Source: Eublepharis macularius (Eukaryota > Chordata > Lepidosauria > Squamata > Eublepharidae). Taken from it: DNA of 64,000 bases. The stretch lies in assembly GCF_028583425.1 (NCBI RefSeq), contig NC_072807.1, forward strand, positions 34,911,001-34,975,000, in the 5' to 3' direction. The position numbers and the translations under genes are program-made. Of the stretch, positions 24,935 through 37,186 are shown in pieces. The notes under the pieces were generated by a model. The model worked only from the letters and a program-made list of their open reading frames with translations. It did no database searches and was not told the origin of the DNA. The first letter of the stretch is position 1, and the number at the start of each line of letters is the position of its first letter.

Positions 24935-25026
24935 AGACAAAGCAGAGCGGTCCAGTGGCACCTTAAAGATTAACAATTTTTTTTTCAATATGAGCTTTCG
25001 TGGACCAGACTTCACTTCTTCAGATA
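24935..25026 (-). mobile_element. PLE tail fragment, minus orientation
   Basis: gtccagtggcaccttaaagattaaca ... atgagctttcgtgg ... cacttcttcagata is the reverse of the PLE tail. On the minus strand both boxes are intact (CTGAAGA at 25023-25017, GAAA at 24999-24996), but the intervening stem has mismatches. Confidence 0.6.
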
Positions 25027-25989
25027 GAATGGGAAGAAAAAAACTAATTTACTGCTTTATAGAAAATCTTCATAAGGTTAATGGTTTTCCACTCCATACC
25101 ACTAGATGTGCCACACTTCCATTATATTTTTTTCTGCCTATATACTCAGTGATTAGATACCTTCCGTGGCATTTCATTTGTTATATTTTCAGGGAATATG
25201 CGTAGGCTGTCCCAGTCTTCCATAGTTCCATCTCTGAAAAAACATTTGTTGGCTGATGGCTTATGGCGTTACAATATACAGTGTGAATGGCACAGGCTGA
25301 TTCCAGAAATGGTCTCGGTGGACATTGTGAAAAAAAAATTCAGTTCAAACACATTCTTATTCATTCATCTCTTTGTGTGTCCTTGATATCTAGGGCTTTA
25401 CACTTTTTATTTTGAGTTTAAAATATCTCTCTTCCTCCCTTGCTTGCTTGCTTGGTCACATTTAATGTGCAAAGGTACATTTTGCTGAAAGGCACCTCCT
25501 CTATATACCTATAGCAAAATCAAAGCCATTTTCAAACAAACTATTAGGACTATGGTTAGAGAGATGAACACAGTACTGTTAAAGCAAAGACCATGTAGCT
25601 AGGAAGAAAAAAAAATCCAATTTTTGTTTGTTTGTTTTAAAGTAATTTAGAAGCATAAAGAAAGTCCTGAAATGAATGTAGGCTGCAGTTATTAGCTGCA
25701 TGAGTTCTGTCTTGACTTTATTCCAGTAATCCCCTTGCTAGCCATTCACTGGGCTGTTATGGGTATCATGGTATGCTCATTAACATTCAAACTGATAAAG
25801 AATTAAACTCCCATTGCAAACATCCAATTGACAGTAAAGGCTTTGTGCTATCAGGGGTTTATGTGCAGAGATGAGGAAGACAACAATACACAAATGTTGA
25901 GCAGTTGTTAATACCATAGTTAACATGTGAGTGTATGTGAGACAAAAAATAAGATCTGCATTTAGAGAAGGCATTGCAAACAAAGCATC

Positions 25990-26246
25990 TTATTGATTGA
26001 TTAATTTATTTCATTTATACCCTGCTGTTCTTTCCAAAGGGGTCCTAAAGTGGTTTACAACAATTTCCCTTTCTCCATTTTATATTTCTCCAATCTATCC
26101 TCAACAGCCCTGTGAGGTAGGTTAGGCTGAGAGTGTATGACTGGCCCAATGACCACCAGCACGCTGCCAAGACATGGTGGGGGTTCAAACCTGGGCCTCC
26201 CAGATCCCAGTCGGGCACTCTAACCACCACGCCACATTGGCTGATT
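25990..26246 (-). repeat. tRNA-derived SINE, minus orientation
   Basis: Read in reverse it starts agccaatgtggcgtggtggt, contains ggtttgaacccc (B box) and ends in the 'gggtataaatgaaataaatt' tail. Nearly full length. Confidence 0.75.
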
Positions 26247-26682
26247 AGTTAGAATGGTCTCTCTGTGTTTACTAAAATATAAACTAAAGTAATGGAATGG
26301 AATCTACAAGACATGATAATTTTTTAAAAATGAACTTACAATAAAAAAATCTGTGTGTGTAGCTTTAAATTTTGATGGTGTTACACTATACTCTTTTGCT
26401 GATTCTGCAATATGAAATAAAGGGGAGCCATTTTTCTAAGAAGTTTGAGAAAGAATTGATATTATTTGTACTTTTCAGTTGTGTCAAGATCTTGTCTATT
26501 ATCATGATTTTTCAAGTTTCATTAAACCAGGTTGTGGTAGGTGATTTCCTGCTCCCTTCCAACTTTTTGCTGCTAGGAGTATAAGTGAGTTACTTTCTGA
26601 TTTGAGGGCTTGTTTTATTGTTTGAGACTGCCAATACAGTTACTTTGGGCTGTAGCGAAATGGGGTGTGGTGGAGAGAGCCC

Positions 26683-26882
26683 TGAAGTCGGAGTTGACTT
26701 GTGGTGACCCCTAGTGGGGTTTTCATGGCAAGAGACTAACAGAGGTGTTTGCCATTGCCTGCTTCTGCAACCCTAATCTTCATTGGAAGTCTCCCATCCA
26801 ATTACTGACCAAGGCTGACCCTGTTTAGCTTCTGAGGTCTGACGAGATCAGGCTCACCTGGGCTATCCAGGTCAGGTTGGGA
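26683..26882 (-). repeat. 5S-rRNA-derived SINE, minus orientation
   Basis: On the minus strand, at 26882-26780, it follows the 3' two thirds of vertebrate 5S rRNA: gcctgatctcgtcagacctc, agaagctaaacagggtc, ttggtcagtaattggatggg and agac. A SINE body follows (aggcaatggcaaacacctct, ccatgaaaaccccactagg). The internal 5S promoter boxes lie in the conserved part but carry changes. It is a retroposon, not a functional 5S gene. Confidence 0.8.
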
Positions 26883-27164
26883 AATGGGGTAACCTGTTAT
26901 TTTATTGATATGGTACATGATTAGTGTCCAAAAGTGTTGCAACTTTACACATTCCTACCAGGTACGAAAACAAGAACCAGTTTTGCCACACTTCTTCCAG
27001 CAAGACAATGGATATTGTCTAGGACTATAATGTAGGTTGTCTGGGATTAGGAACTGTCTGGTATATATTTTAATATTTATAATCTCTTAGAATGATAGAA
27101 GAGACAAAAGCAGGTAAAGACCAAATAGAAGGCCACATCTTAGGAACTCCTGATGAGCCAAAAT

Positions 27165-27250
27165 CTTTTCCCTAAGATGTCGGGTATTGAACTTGGTACC
27201 TTCTGCATGCAAAGCAGGTGCTGTGCCGTTGAGCAGTGGCCCCTGATCCT
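27165..27250 (-). repeat. tRNA-Ala-like SINE head, minus orientation
   Basis: The minus strand reads ggggccactgctcaacggc, acctgctttgcatgcagaagg and ttcaatacccgacatctt. This matches the order of tRNA-Ala(TGC) (A box, TGC anticodon loop, B box) with mismatches. It is the head of a tRNA-derived SINE different from the Sauria-type ones, and too diverged for a functional tRNA gene. Confidence 0.65.
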
Positions 27251-29280
27251 GCTGCCATAGTAACTGCCTATTATATTATCCACACGCAGGTAATATCAGC
27301 TTTGAGATTAATCATCCCAATTTCCCCTTGTCTACCCACCTTCAATGTACAGTGTTTATCTTCCAGCGGAAGCTAAAGCAGATGTAACATTATACCAGTG
27401 AACTCTGCAGTGGTTAGCGAGAAGTGTTTCCAATTGTATTTTTAACAGTGAGACAATGCTAACATGGCAGCATGAATGCAGCCTCACGATCCTTCTCATT
27501 TTCCCCATTCAAAGTCACAAATAGAAGCTCTGTGTTCTGACACTGAGCGCACTCTATCACAGACATCTGTGCTTGGGCTGCTATCTTCACGCTGTACCTA
27601 TAGCATAAAATCTGTGAGTGCTAGTGCTGTTCTGTTTAACAATATTAGGTTCAAAAACTGTTAAATACTGTTAATCGTTTTTTGAAAGATTACATGTTGA
27701 TCTCGTGGGAGCAAAAATATAAAATCTTGATTTTCAGACCAGGTCATGATGTCTGCCGTTGCCGTGCATGTCGACATACTACAAGCTGAAAGGGATGCAT
27801 GCTGTTTTTAAAGACCTAATGCCCTTGACCTAGAAAAAGAATAAGATTATAATGGCTGGTTACTTTCATTGTTAACAAATGTTCAATAATAGCAACCGTT
27901 TGAAGTGATGAGAGATGAGAGCGCTTTTTCCTCTTTCTAAATGGAGGCCAGAAACACTGGCTTGGAACAAATGACGGCTTTGAATGGCTTTCTGCTCATT
28001 CTACCACATTGTTTCTTATCCCAGCAACTGCTGAGGTGCCAATTTTAAAGCCGTGCCTCTGTTTATTGGGGCTTCAGTGATGGTGAGGTCCATATCCCCT
28101 TGACGTAAAGCAGTCTCTGCGTTCTTGTATTTTGTTGACTTTGACGAGGCTTCTGTATTGTTTCATCCAAAATAGATTCTTGAACCTTTTTTTTTTCATT
28201 TGCTTCATCAAGTGAGAATTTTGAGTGCTGTGCGTTTGTGTAAGTATGTTGCTGGGAGCTTATGTAACAGATCTGATAGCTGCACGTAAAATTCCCTAAA
28301 TTCTGTTCTAAGCACTTCTTCCAGCAAAGCAATTATCGAGGGAGCTATTAGAAGGATATGTTTATTAGAAAGGTTTCAAAGCTTATAGAAAACAACTGAC
28401 TATATGAAGCCTTTCAACTTCTTCCCCAGGTCTTCGATGCACCACTGAGAGATGGAAGAGCATTGTGGGTACTGTTGTGCAAATAAAGAATGGGTTTGAA
28501 GACTTATAATGGGGAAGAGGGTGGGAGGCTGGAGGAAACCACAAACACTTCAAAAATGTGTTTTAGTATATTGTCTATAGAGTGGCATACTTAGTTTTAA
28601 TAGGTAGTGTGTAGGATTCAGTAGGGGTTTATTAGATGCTCTTCTGCCTTGAGGTTGATGAGTAGCTGAGTAGATGAGGATTACTGTACATTATAAATCC
28701 TTTTCCTTGGCATGGAGTTGGATACAGACCTTTTGTAAAGAGCTATATTATCCTCATGGGTACTACTAATGGTGATAACTGTATGGTTATAACCATAACA
28801 TATTATAGTGTGTGAACTAAACATAGCGATATGTTCAAGTGTTCATGTTTCCACTTAATCATTAGCTGCAATGCAAGAGTGTGTGTGCATGTGTGTGAGG
28901 AGAAACATTGTCATAGTATGTGCTGTCATTGTCTTCCATATATACATGCAAGCTGACATACTTTCATGTTATCGTCTCCCCCTTCTCTCCATCCATTCCC
29001 CTTTCTCTGCCCCTTCATCTGCTCTAGCTGTTCAGAAGAGAAAGTGATTTCTGTGGATGAGGAATGGAGAGTAAATCCATGTTGTCCTCCTGGTTGCAGC
29101 AAAGATGCTTCTCCCTTACTTAATGTTGCTATTGCCGTACTCTGGAGGACTAGGTTGTGGCTCTTGAACCTCTCCCTCCTTGCATGTTCTTGTTGGCTGC
29201 TAAAGGAACTCCTACTGGAATACATCAGCCTTTGAGCCTTTTACCTCCTTTAGAAGTTCTGCTGTTGGCTGACGTGGAGT

Positions 29281-29338
29281 CTGCTGAAGCAGAAGACCAA
29301 GATTCGGATCCACTAGCATCTTCGAGACCAAACTGCTG
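29281..29338 (-). mobile_element. PLE tail fragment
   Basis: ctgctgaagcagaagaccaagattcggatccactagcatcttcgagacc resembles the 'gcagtagaagagcaagattcgggtccagtagc' start of 18523-18576. Short and diverged. Confidence 0.4.
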
Positions 29339-29439
29339 AAGGAGTAGCCCTCATAAACTCAGGGATACATAAGGGACCATACGGAGAGGGTCACTTGTGA
29401 GCGAATTAAAAGGAACAAACAACCCCAAAACTATGAAGA

Positions 29440-29990
29440 GATTGCCGGTAGTCACATTAGTCCAAAGTGGAATCCAAGAACAAAAGTCAAATAATACCTT
29501 TTATTAGGACCAGGGGTCATTTCATAGAAAAAGAGCTGGAGTAACTCATTAGCATATGCCATACCTTTTGCCATCACCGGAAGTGTGACATTCGTGTAAT
29601 TCATTTGCATATGCCACACCCTCTGACATCACCTATCCTGACTCTTTTGGACCCAATCCTGGCCATTCAGGGCCAAAATTGGGCCCAAAATGGCAAAAAG
29701 GGGCTGAAAAGGGGCCCCAAATAGTCAGGATAGGGCTGCTGATGAGCGGGAGAGTGATCTACCACTGTCAGAGACCCGATCTGGGCCGTTTCGGCCCCAA
29801 TCTAGGCTGAAACGGGCCCAAAATGGCTGAGTCAGGTGGGCGGGGCCGCCTGACATGTGACCTCTTTGGGGAACTGCCAGAACTGTGTTCCTGTGTGTAC
29901 CCCCTCGAAATGAGCCCTGATTAGGACCAACCTCAAAACAGTAGGCAAGCTCTCAAGTTTTCCAGAAGTCTCATCAGGCTCAATGTTTAA
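29440..29990 (-). mobile_element. PLE tail of a third subfamily, split by a hAT element
   Basis: 29440-29510 (ggtagtcacattagtccaaag ... ataccttttattaggac) and 29928-29990 (caacctcaaaacagtagg ... ctcatcaggctc) join into one element if the 29511-29919 insertion and one duplication copy are ignored. The minus strand carries CTGATGA (in the ctcatcag segment), the first hammerhead-like box; the second box is degraded. Confidence 0.5.
29511..29919. mobile_element. hAT-type non-autonomous DNA transposon (409 bp)
   Basis: The termini are inverted: it starts CAGGGGTCATTTC and ends GAAATGAGCCCTG, whose reverse complement is CAGGGCTCATTTC (12 of 13 match). It is flanked by an exact 8-bp duplication ATTAGGAC (29503-29510 and 29920-29927), the size made by hAT transposases. 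The inside is GC-rich with repeated gggcccaaaatggc blocks and encodes no transposase. Confidence 0.8.
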
Positions 29991-31007
29991 GAAAAAAGAG
30001 GGTTGGGAGAAAAAAAAAGATGTCTTTAGGCCTTATCTTATAAGTATCCTGTAAGAAAGGCTGCGCAAGTGTGCAAATTTAAAATGGCACTGGTGCCAGG
30101 TCGTATCCTTGGCTTTTTGGGAAGGAAAAAAAAATAGACATTTCCCATTGAAAATACGCAAACCAACAATTGATCAAACTGTGTAAATGGGTTCATTATT
30201 CTTGCTCTGAGATTTCTGGCTGCCATTGGCTAACTGTGCTTTACATCTGACAGCATATTTATTTTACACTTGTTGATTCTAATTACAAACCAGACAGATC
30301 TACACAGGGGCAGTTTACTGAGCCATGAATACATTATTAGGTATTTAATTTTTAAATACACAAAACCTCTTCAGCTGTTTTGGTTCATGCTTTACTGTTT
30401 GGTATTCAGATGTTTTATCGTCTTTCTTGACTTCCTCAAATTTTACATAGTAATTCTGCTTTGGATTGACAATCTTGACAGAGATTTCAAAATCTGATCA
30501 TAATGCAGAGACAGTATAATTTTTAAAAAACGTCTTTCTGTGGAAACAGCTGTGCCTTGGTTAATAGGTTATTTTAGTGTGTTTAAATGGAAAATGTTGG
30601 GAAAGCATATAACAGAAAGCATGTCCGTCTCCTCAGCATTTCTCATTCTGGGCACGTCGTGCTGACATACAGTTTTTATGTTCGGTTCAAATAGAGACTA
30701 GTTACAATTGGCTTTTCTTCCTAAAGTTGTTCAAGCCTAATTCTCTTAAATAGCCAATGATGTGGTTTCAAGACTGCACTACTTCAACTACAGATTGGGG
30801 ATCCATGTGATTGTTAAACAAATCCAAATGCATAGAAAGCCAGCATGCCCACAAGGTGGCTAGGCTAGAGCTCTTCTCACTGTCCCGTATGAGTGCCCCA
30901 CATTTGAAACGGTACATTGCAGGAGCAGATTTTCAACTTAATCTGCTATTTGTGAGACATGTAGGCCTCTGATACACGGAATCAAGAGGATGGCTGCCAT
31001 TTTGATT

Positions 31008-31085
31008 CTCCCTCTGAGGCGGAGGACATCTTGATGGGTGATTCCCACCCATCAAGATGTCCTCCTTTCCTCAGAGGAGAAGGAC
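31008..31085. repeat. Inverted repeat (hairpin) of dispersed element
   Basis: ggaggacatcttgatgggtg (31020-31039) and its reverse complement cacccatcaagatgtcctcc (31046-31065, separated by about 6 bases) form a near-perfect hairpin extended on both sides by ctgagg/cctcag. One arm is also found at 6478-6523. Confidence 0.65.
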
Positions 31086-34000
31086 CCTTCACAGTGAGTA
31101 TCCAATGGTCCATTCTACTACATGGTTTCTCAGAGCTGAGACATTACATTTCAGGATGTGCTTCCACGCTGATTTTGCAGTGGCTGATAACTTCGGTTGT
31201 AGCATTTATGCTAACAGTATAATGCCATGAAGTCTAAGAAGCTCCAATCTAAGTCCATTGAAGTCAGTGAACTTATACTGGAGTAACTTGGAAATCCCAA
31301 CTCCATAGTGTTCATTCTGTGTGCGCAGCTATATCACTTTAGCAGTTGTGCAAACATTTCCTTACATTGTTACTAATTAAATTCTGCCCTAACAATTTTG
31401 GGGGCAGGGTGTCTGTGTTCCATGAATCTCTGATAGGTTGATGTGTTTTATAAAATGAATTAAGATTGTTGACTTTCTAGCTCTGTTTGCCTAAATAACA
31501 ATGTTACATATAAGAGAGAAAGCATTTAGGTAGTCATGTTGTCAACTGCCAGCATTTACGTGTTGCCTCATGGAGGGTGGGCATTGCTTTGCTCTCCCAG
31601 TTTAGCTCAATGTAACCAGTGATCTTTGCTTCCCAGAAGTTAACCTAAGTCTACTCTGGTTTCTTGAATTGTCATCTTCAAACGCAGACTGCTCTTCCAG
31701 CATACCTGCTACCATCAATATTGTTTTGTCTCCCCACCCTCCCAAAAAAACTTGTGAAGGATTTTGTCAAAGGTCGGTGTTTTGTGAGTTTTCATTGATC
31801 CCAGTTCAAGGTATTGCATTTCTGCCCATGAAAGAGAGAAAGAATGTAGACTAATAGCTACTGCTTGTTAAATTCTTGTAAAGTTTGCTAGTTGGTGAAA
31901 AGTTGCCAGGGTTTTGCTTTTAAGTTTTTCATCGGTTACTCATGACTCAAACTTGAGTTTCTTTGCCATGTCAGGGAATGGCCGTGCAGACTGAGATGCA
32001 GTACCCCCCCCCCCTCAAAAAGTGACACACGGGTACAGTGATCAAGGAGTCGTGGGTGGAAGGTTGCGGGGCAACCTTAGCTAACATTGTAGCATTTGGG
32101 TGAGTCATAAATTTAGACAATTCCTTGTGTTCCATTTTGACCAAATTCCATGTTATCAGTGATGCTTATGCTGTTGACAAAAATTTTAAGTCCCTGTGAA
32201 CCAGGGAAAGGTTACAAGTTTGAAAGCATGCCCTTTCTCACAGCATTTTTTCAGAAAAATGATACAAATGTCATGATACTGCAGTGTTGCCCTTGGGTGT
32301 AATAGCCTTGTGAAAGATCTGTGGGAAACTGCCACAGTTGGTCAGAGATGACTTCTTTTTCTCTTGTTTTAAAAACTCTGTTTCTTCTTTTGCAAAAGAA
32401 AGTTGTTGTTACTCTATCTCTAGAGGAGATTATCAGCTTTAAGGAAACATTCGTTCTAAAAAAACCATCAACAAATATTTGTTCTAAGGAGTTTTGTTCA
32501 CTGTATAGATATAAATGTATTTGTTTTAATCAGAGCAGAGCAGAGTCACTTTGGTGTTTAATGTGACCCCTTCAAGTGTTCAAGCATGCACTGAAATGTT
32601 CTCAACCTTCTTTGCCAAATAATCTCAAACATATTTTGTCTTTAGTTAAACAGATGACTGTTTTTCAAAGTCAAAAAATGGTTGCAGGGTAGGAAATGAA
32701 GGTCGTTCTTCTGTGGGTGATAATATCAATTACTTACATCTTTCTGTTTTCTCCCCAGTAAATCTTGATGTCTCTTGTTTTCAGAACTTGATGTTGTGTC
32801 TGTGGTGGAAAAGTCTGTTAGACTTTGTGTCAAATTCTGTGTAACGCTGGGCGAGGGGAGAAACTCATAAGCAGATAAAGGTTCGGGCAGGCATAATTGA
32901 GCGCACATGCCCAAATACAGGAGGAAAATGATTTCTCTGTTTCAGAGTTTCTTCTATTTTTGCTGGTATCGCTACAACTAGAATTTGGAAGTTAAGCAGT
33001 AAGAAGAGATTTTGGGAAATTGTGTTTGGTCCGGAATAAAGATTAGAGAGGGGCATTGGCTCTTTGAAGCGGCCATTGCCGAAGCAATGAGATACGAAGC
33101 GTGATTACATTATAAGAATTTTATCTTGGGTCAGTCTTCACACATTACAAAAACTGAAAATATGCCCCCCTCTAATTTTGCAGTGAGTGTAATACTGCCT
33201 GCTTATAAATATTTGTATGCTGGAACCAGTACTGTAAGGAGGAATCCTTCATTGCTGGAGCCTGACTAATCTCATTGTACAACAGAAAAATCTTCTGGCC
33301 CTAGATTGTCAATGGCAATAGAAAAGAGAAGAGGCGTCTTGCAATATGTCAGTTTGCATTTCCTGACCTGGATTATCCCTCAGTTTCACTTTCAGCTCCC
33401 TTCCTTCTGACAGACTTTGTGGGGTTGGTGTGGGGGTATATCCTTCCTTAAAGACAACCCCCTTCAGTGTAACGCAACTATAACAACAGGCTATCCAATG
33501 TGACTTGCCCTTCAATGAGCCCTGATGCCAACTCTGTTCCTGTTTAAGTGACATCACAGGGCCCAACAGCTGTACGGTAGTTTGTGCATACCAGCCGTGC
33601 CATTTATCTGTGGTCTGCGATGTAATGGAACTTACCTGGTTCTGTTGGAATGCTGGGCCTTCTGTCCGTACTCTGTAATATCGCGCCTTCTTCCCCCTGC
33701 CCGTCTCCTGCTTGTACCCTTTTTGTGTCTCTGCCAGTTGAATGTAACACTTCATGTGTCTGAACTGAAGGGCTTTGCATGAGCTTTAGAACTTGAAAAC
33801 TTGTGCCACGGCATCACTTTTTAAAGTGCCGTGGGATTTTGTTGTTCAGGTTATACAGTAAATTATCATTGCAGCTCTTGAGGGAGATAGATCTTGTTGC
33901 TTCTCTCCACCCCCCCCCCCGGACATACCATTCCTACATGACGTGATTGAGCCTGGACCAATGTGGTACTATTTTTATGGCTATTGTTATGCCTAGTTAT

Positions 34001-36869
34001 GGTCTCTTGATCACTTCATGGTTTCTTCATTTTTGTAAGCTACTAGCAGGACTGTAACTGTCCTGCCTCCTGCCCTAGAACTGACGGTTTCAAGTGCTAA
34101 TAATTTTCCTTCCACTTAATCTGCTTACCCCTCTGGTACTGAGGGGTTCTTGAGTCTGAAAACAGGGTAGGGAGAGTTTGCCACTCCATTTACTTTCACA
34201 CCGAAACTGCTGCAACGTTGGCAATTATGGGAGCCCCGACGTGTGGTGGGTCTGCTGATTGTTGAAAGCGATCTCTGCAGATGTTTGGCAGCAGCTTTTG
34301 GAGCCTGAATATTAATAGCATTGTCGGGGCTTGATATAAACTCTGAATATCTCCAAGCTTTACATTCCTTTCCTGGGATTAAGTGGATCTGAAACATTCC
34401 GTCGCTCACCTCCCCTGAAACGGCTTGCCAGAGAGCTGTTGGGCAATTACTGTATTCCTTTTGCTGCTCTCCAACAGGGGTCTTTGTTGCCCTGTTTGAG
34501 GGGCCAGGGCAAACTTTTTTTGTTAGCTACATGGATGATGGTCTTGTCAAACTGTGGTTTTGTTTAGAAGCACTTTTTGTGCGAAACCTCCAGATTTGTA
34601 AAATTATTGTTGTATAATACCGGTATCCTCCAGAACACACAACAATAATATTCTTTAGTTGTTATAGGCTGAGTGCCATTTCTCAACAATATAGAATGTT
34701 CATGAATCTGGAGTGGTTAGTTTCATTTGGGTTTAATGGTGTTTACTGTACTGGAAAAATTTGTTTGGTTAGTGGTTAAAGTTGAACTTTTAAATTAAAT
34801 AGAGTTGAGCACCATATGTCTGTGATTCCTGAACGGCTCACTATAGGAAATAGAGACTTCTCAGGGCACCTTCTTACAAAGGCAAGTGCCCACTGCTTCT
34901 CTGTATGATTCATTGTTCTGGGCTTATTACCTACGAATGAGCTTCTGTGGGTGGGCTGGTAATTTTGCTACCTTTGTGTGTTGGATATCATTCAGCTACT
35001 TCTAGTGCAGAGGTGCAACAGAATTGCCTGCTGTCAGAGGAGAGTGCCCATTGTCTCTCTGCAAGAATCATTGCTCTCGTCTGGGAATATCAGGAAGCAT
35101 GAAAATGAAACGGATGTGCCTCTCACAGGAAGCAGTGAGGTAAATTCAGCTGTGATTGAATTGATAATGAAAGAGAGAACAATGAGGTTGTTAACTCATG
35201 AGTCATTCCCAGTTGTATATTGTCTGGGGCCATTGGCCATTTTAGTGAAGAAAACACAGCAGTGCTTTGAGAGGGATTAATTAGATTTCAAGGCTGTGAT
35301 TTTCGTTTACCAAACTGCGTTTAGTTTGATTGGATTCTTTTGTACATTTTTCTTTAATTTGTATTTTATCTTGAGGGTTATGAATCTGTTTGTGACGATG
35401 CTACTTTAGAGCCAGAATTGATGAAATAATTTGTTGATTGGGTGCTCCCTGCCTTTCACCCTTCACCCAAGATTGGAACCATTGCCCCAGTCTTTAATCC
35501 TCAGAAGCCATAGGCTTTCAGATGTCATTCATAAAAGTAAGCTTAATGGGTTTTTGAAATGGAGAAGCATATTTTTGTGCCCACTCCCAGTTGAGATCTC
35601 TTTAAAATGCCAACAAGAGAGCAGAAGTTTCAGGAAGAGAGCATGCCTAGGAAGGGAATTCTTCCTGCCTATCAAAGGTTTTCTGAGCTTTGCCAGGGAG
35701 GAATGCTGCACTTCCATGTATGTCTCTCTAGTCTCCTTTCTAGCACGGAGTGTTCCATTTTTCAAGTGACTCACTGTAAAGACTCACTTTCCGGTCTGGG
35801 AGAGGGGGAGTGAGAGAAGTGGTTATTTCGCCAGATACATTTGTTCTGATTTTGAACATACGGGCTGTAATTGTCCCTGTAGCTGTATCTCCCCCTCAAC
35901 CCACCCAGCCTAAGACAAAAATGTTGTGGCGAATGCTGTTCTGACATTATATTCTGGCACCAGTGCAAAGACTATATCCTAACACCCTTTCACTGCACAT
36001 GCCTTGCCTAGAAGGTCTGTTGCATGTATCAATGTGTGCAGTTGCTTGGAAACCTTATTCTGAAAGGGCCTGCTGCTTCTCAGGAGACTTTGAATTCATG
36101 CTTTACAAAAACCATGGCAACCTGAGTCAGGCTGGCCCAGGTTTCAGTCTGATGTTTGGTACACTTTGTTAAGTTTCTTCAGCCGCAAGATAACCTAGGA
36201 GAGTCAGGGTCAGAGGAATTCACAGGACTTCATGTGGGGACACATTATATAAATGATCCTGGTAGACGAGGTTCTCGTAATACATTTTTGCCCGCCAATT
36301 GATTGTAAAAGCTAGATGTGTGTGTTTCTCAAGAAAGCAAAAGTACTAACTGTGTAGTAACCCCATCCGAGCTCAGTACTCCTGCCTCCCCAGTAAGGAA
36401 ACAGGGAAGGCTGAGAGAAAACAGGAAGGTATCTGAGGAAAGGTCTTGTATAGTGATGTCAGGCAGGGCTTAAAGTAGAGTAATTATTTTTAAAACTGTA
36501 AGTGGGATCCACAGTTGAGCATCACCTATTTTGCTGTATGGCAGCAACTTCTGTGGCTTCCTCAACTGAAAAAAGTGTATTTCGAATTAAAGTACTAGCA
36601 TCTCCCTATTCTCCCATCTTACGCTCCAATCCATTTATCAATTGCATGTATCAGTTGACCATCCTCTGATCAAATATGCATCCCTTATGAATCACATTGT
36701 CTTGGCTACACTGACGATTAGACATGTAGCCCATGCTTATCAGCACCTGGTAAAATGGGAGATAACGTGTACACCTTGCCACATTCCCTTGACTTTCACA
36801 CATAATTGCTCGAATGTTCACATCATTCTTCTGTTTGCCAAAACTTTTTAATGTATATAACCTGTACAT

Positions 36870-36942
36870 AACCTGATTTGCAACATGAGGTTGGACTAGA
36901 TGACCCTAGAAGTCCCTTCCAACCCTATGATTCTATGTGGAT
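36870..36942 (+). mobile_element. CR1 LINE 3' terminus
   Basis: The sequence gaggttggactagatgaccc, then agaagtcccttccaaccc and tatgattctatg, is the hallmark CR1 3' end known from birds and reptiles. Only the terminal 70 bases remain, typical of 5' truncation. Confidence 0.8.
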
Positions 36943-37009
36943 GTGACTCTGCGATAAAGTTTTATGTTGCATTCTTCTTTTTCTATTTTTGGAGACCATC
37001 AGTTAACAG

Positions 37010-37186
37010 ATGCAGAGAAGTTAGCCGTGTTAGTCTGTGGTAGCAAAATCAAAAAGAGTCCAGTAGCACCTTTAAGACCAGTCTCTGTATCAGGCATCTG
37101 AAGAAGAGAACTTGATTCTCGAAAGCTTATGCTAAAATAAAATTGGTTAGTCTTAAAGGTGCTACTGGACTCTTTTTGATTTTGCT
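37010..37186 (+). mobile_element. PLE-derived inverted dimer with intact hammerhead-like motif
   Basis: The left arm (gttagccgtgttagtctgtgg ... ccagtagcacctttaagacc) is the reverse complement of the right-arm tail (gtcttaaaggtgctactgg ... gattttgct). It is flanked by a 13-bp direct repeat CATCAGTTAACAG (36997-37009, 37187-37199). A long, non-8-bp target duplication plus head-to-head arms fits a Penelope-like retroelement better than a cut-and-paste MITE. Confidence 0.7.
37094..37132 (+). ncRNA. Hammerhead-ribozyme-like motif in PLE
   Basis: Order: stem I GCAT (37094-37097), box CTGAAGA (37098-37104, fits CUGANGA), one extra A, stem II GAGAA (37106-37110), loop CTTGA, TTCTC (37116-37120), box GAAA (37121-37124), GCTT (stem III reduced to an A-U pair, cleavage dinucleotide UU), stem I' ATGC (37129-37132). 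Hammerheads with minimal stem III are known from PLEs. The extra A before stem II and the UU site depart from the canonical form, so activity is uncertain. Confidence 0.5.

Noticed and set aside
26780-26882. 5S rRNA gene
   Set aside because: It lacks the intact 5S 5' part, has many changes and is fused to a SINE body.
27165-27250. tRNA-Ala-like gene
   Set aside because: A and B boxes are present but the acceptor stem and arms are mismatched; it is a SINE head.
33309-33755. 148-aa minus-strand open frame
   Set aside because: Intronic, with no splice or family support; the length is expected by chance in this much sequence.
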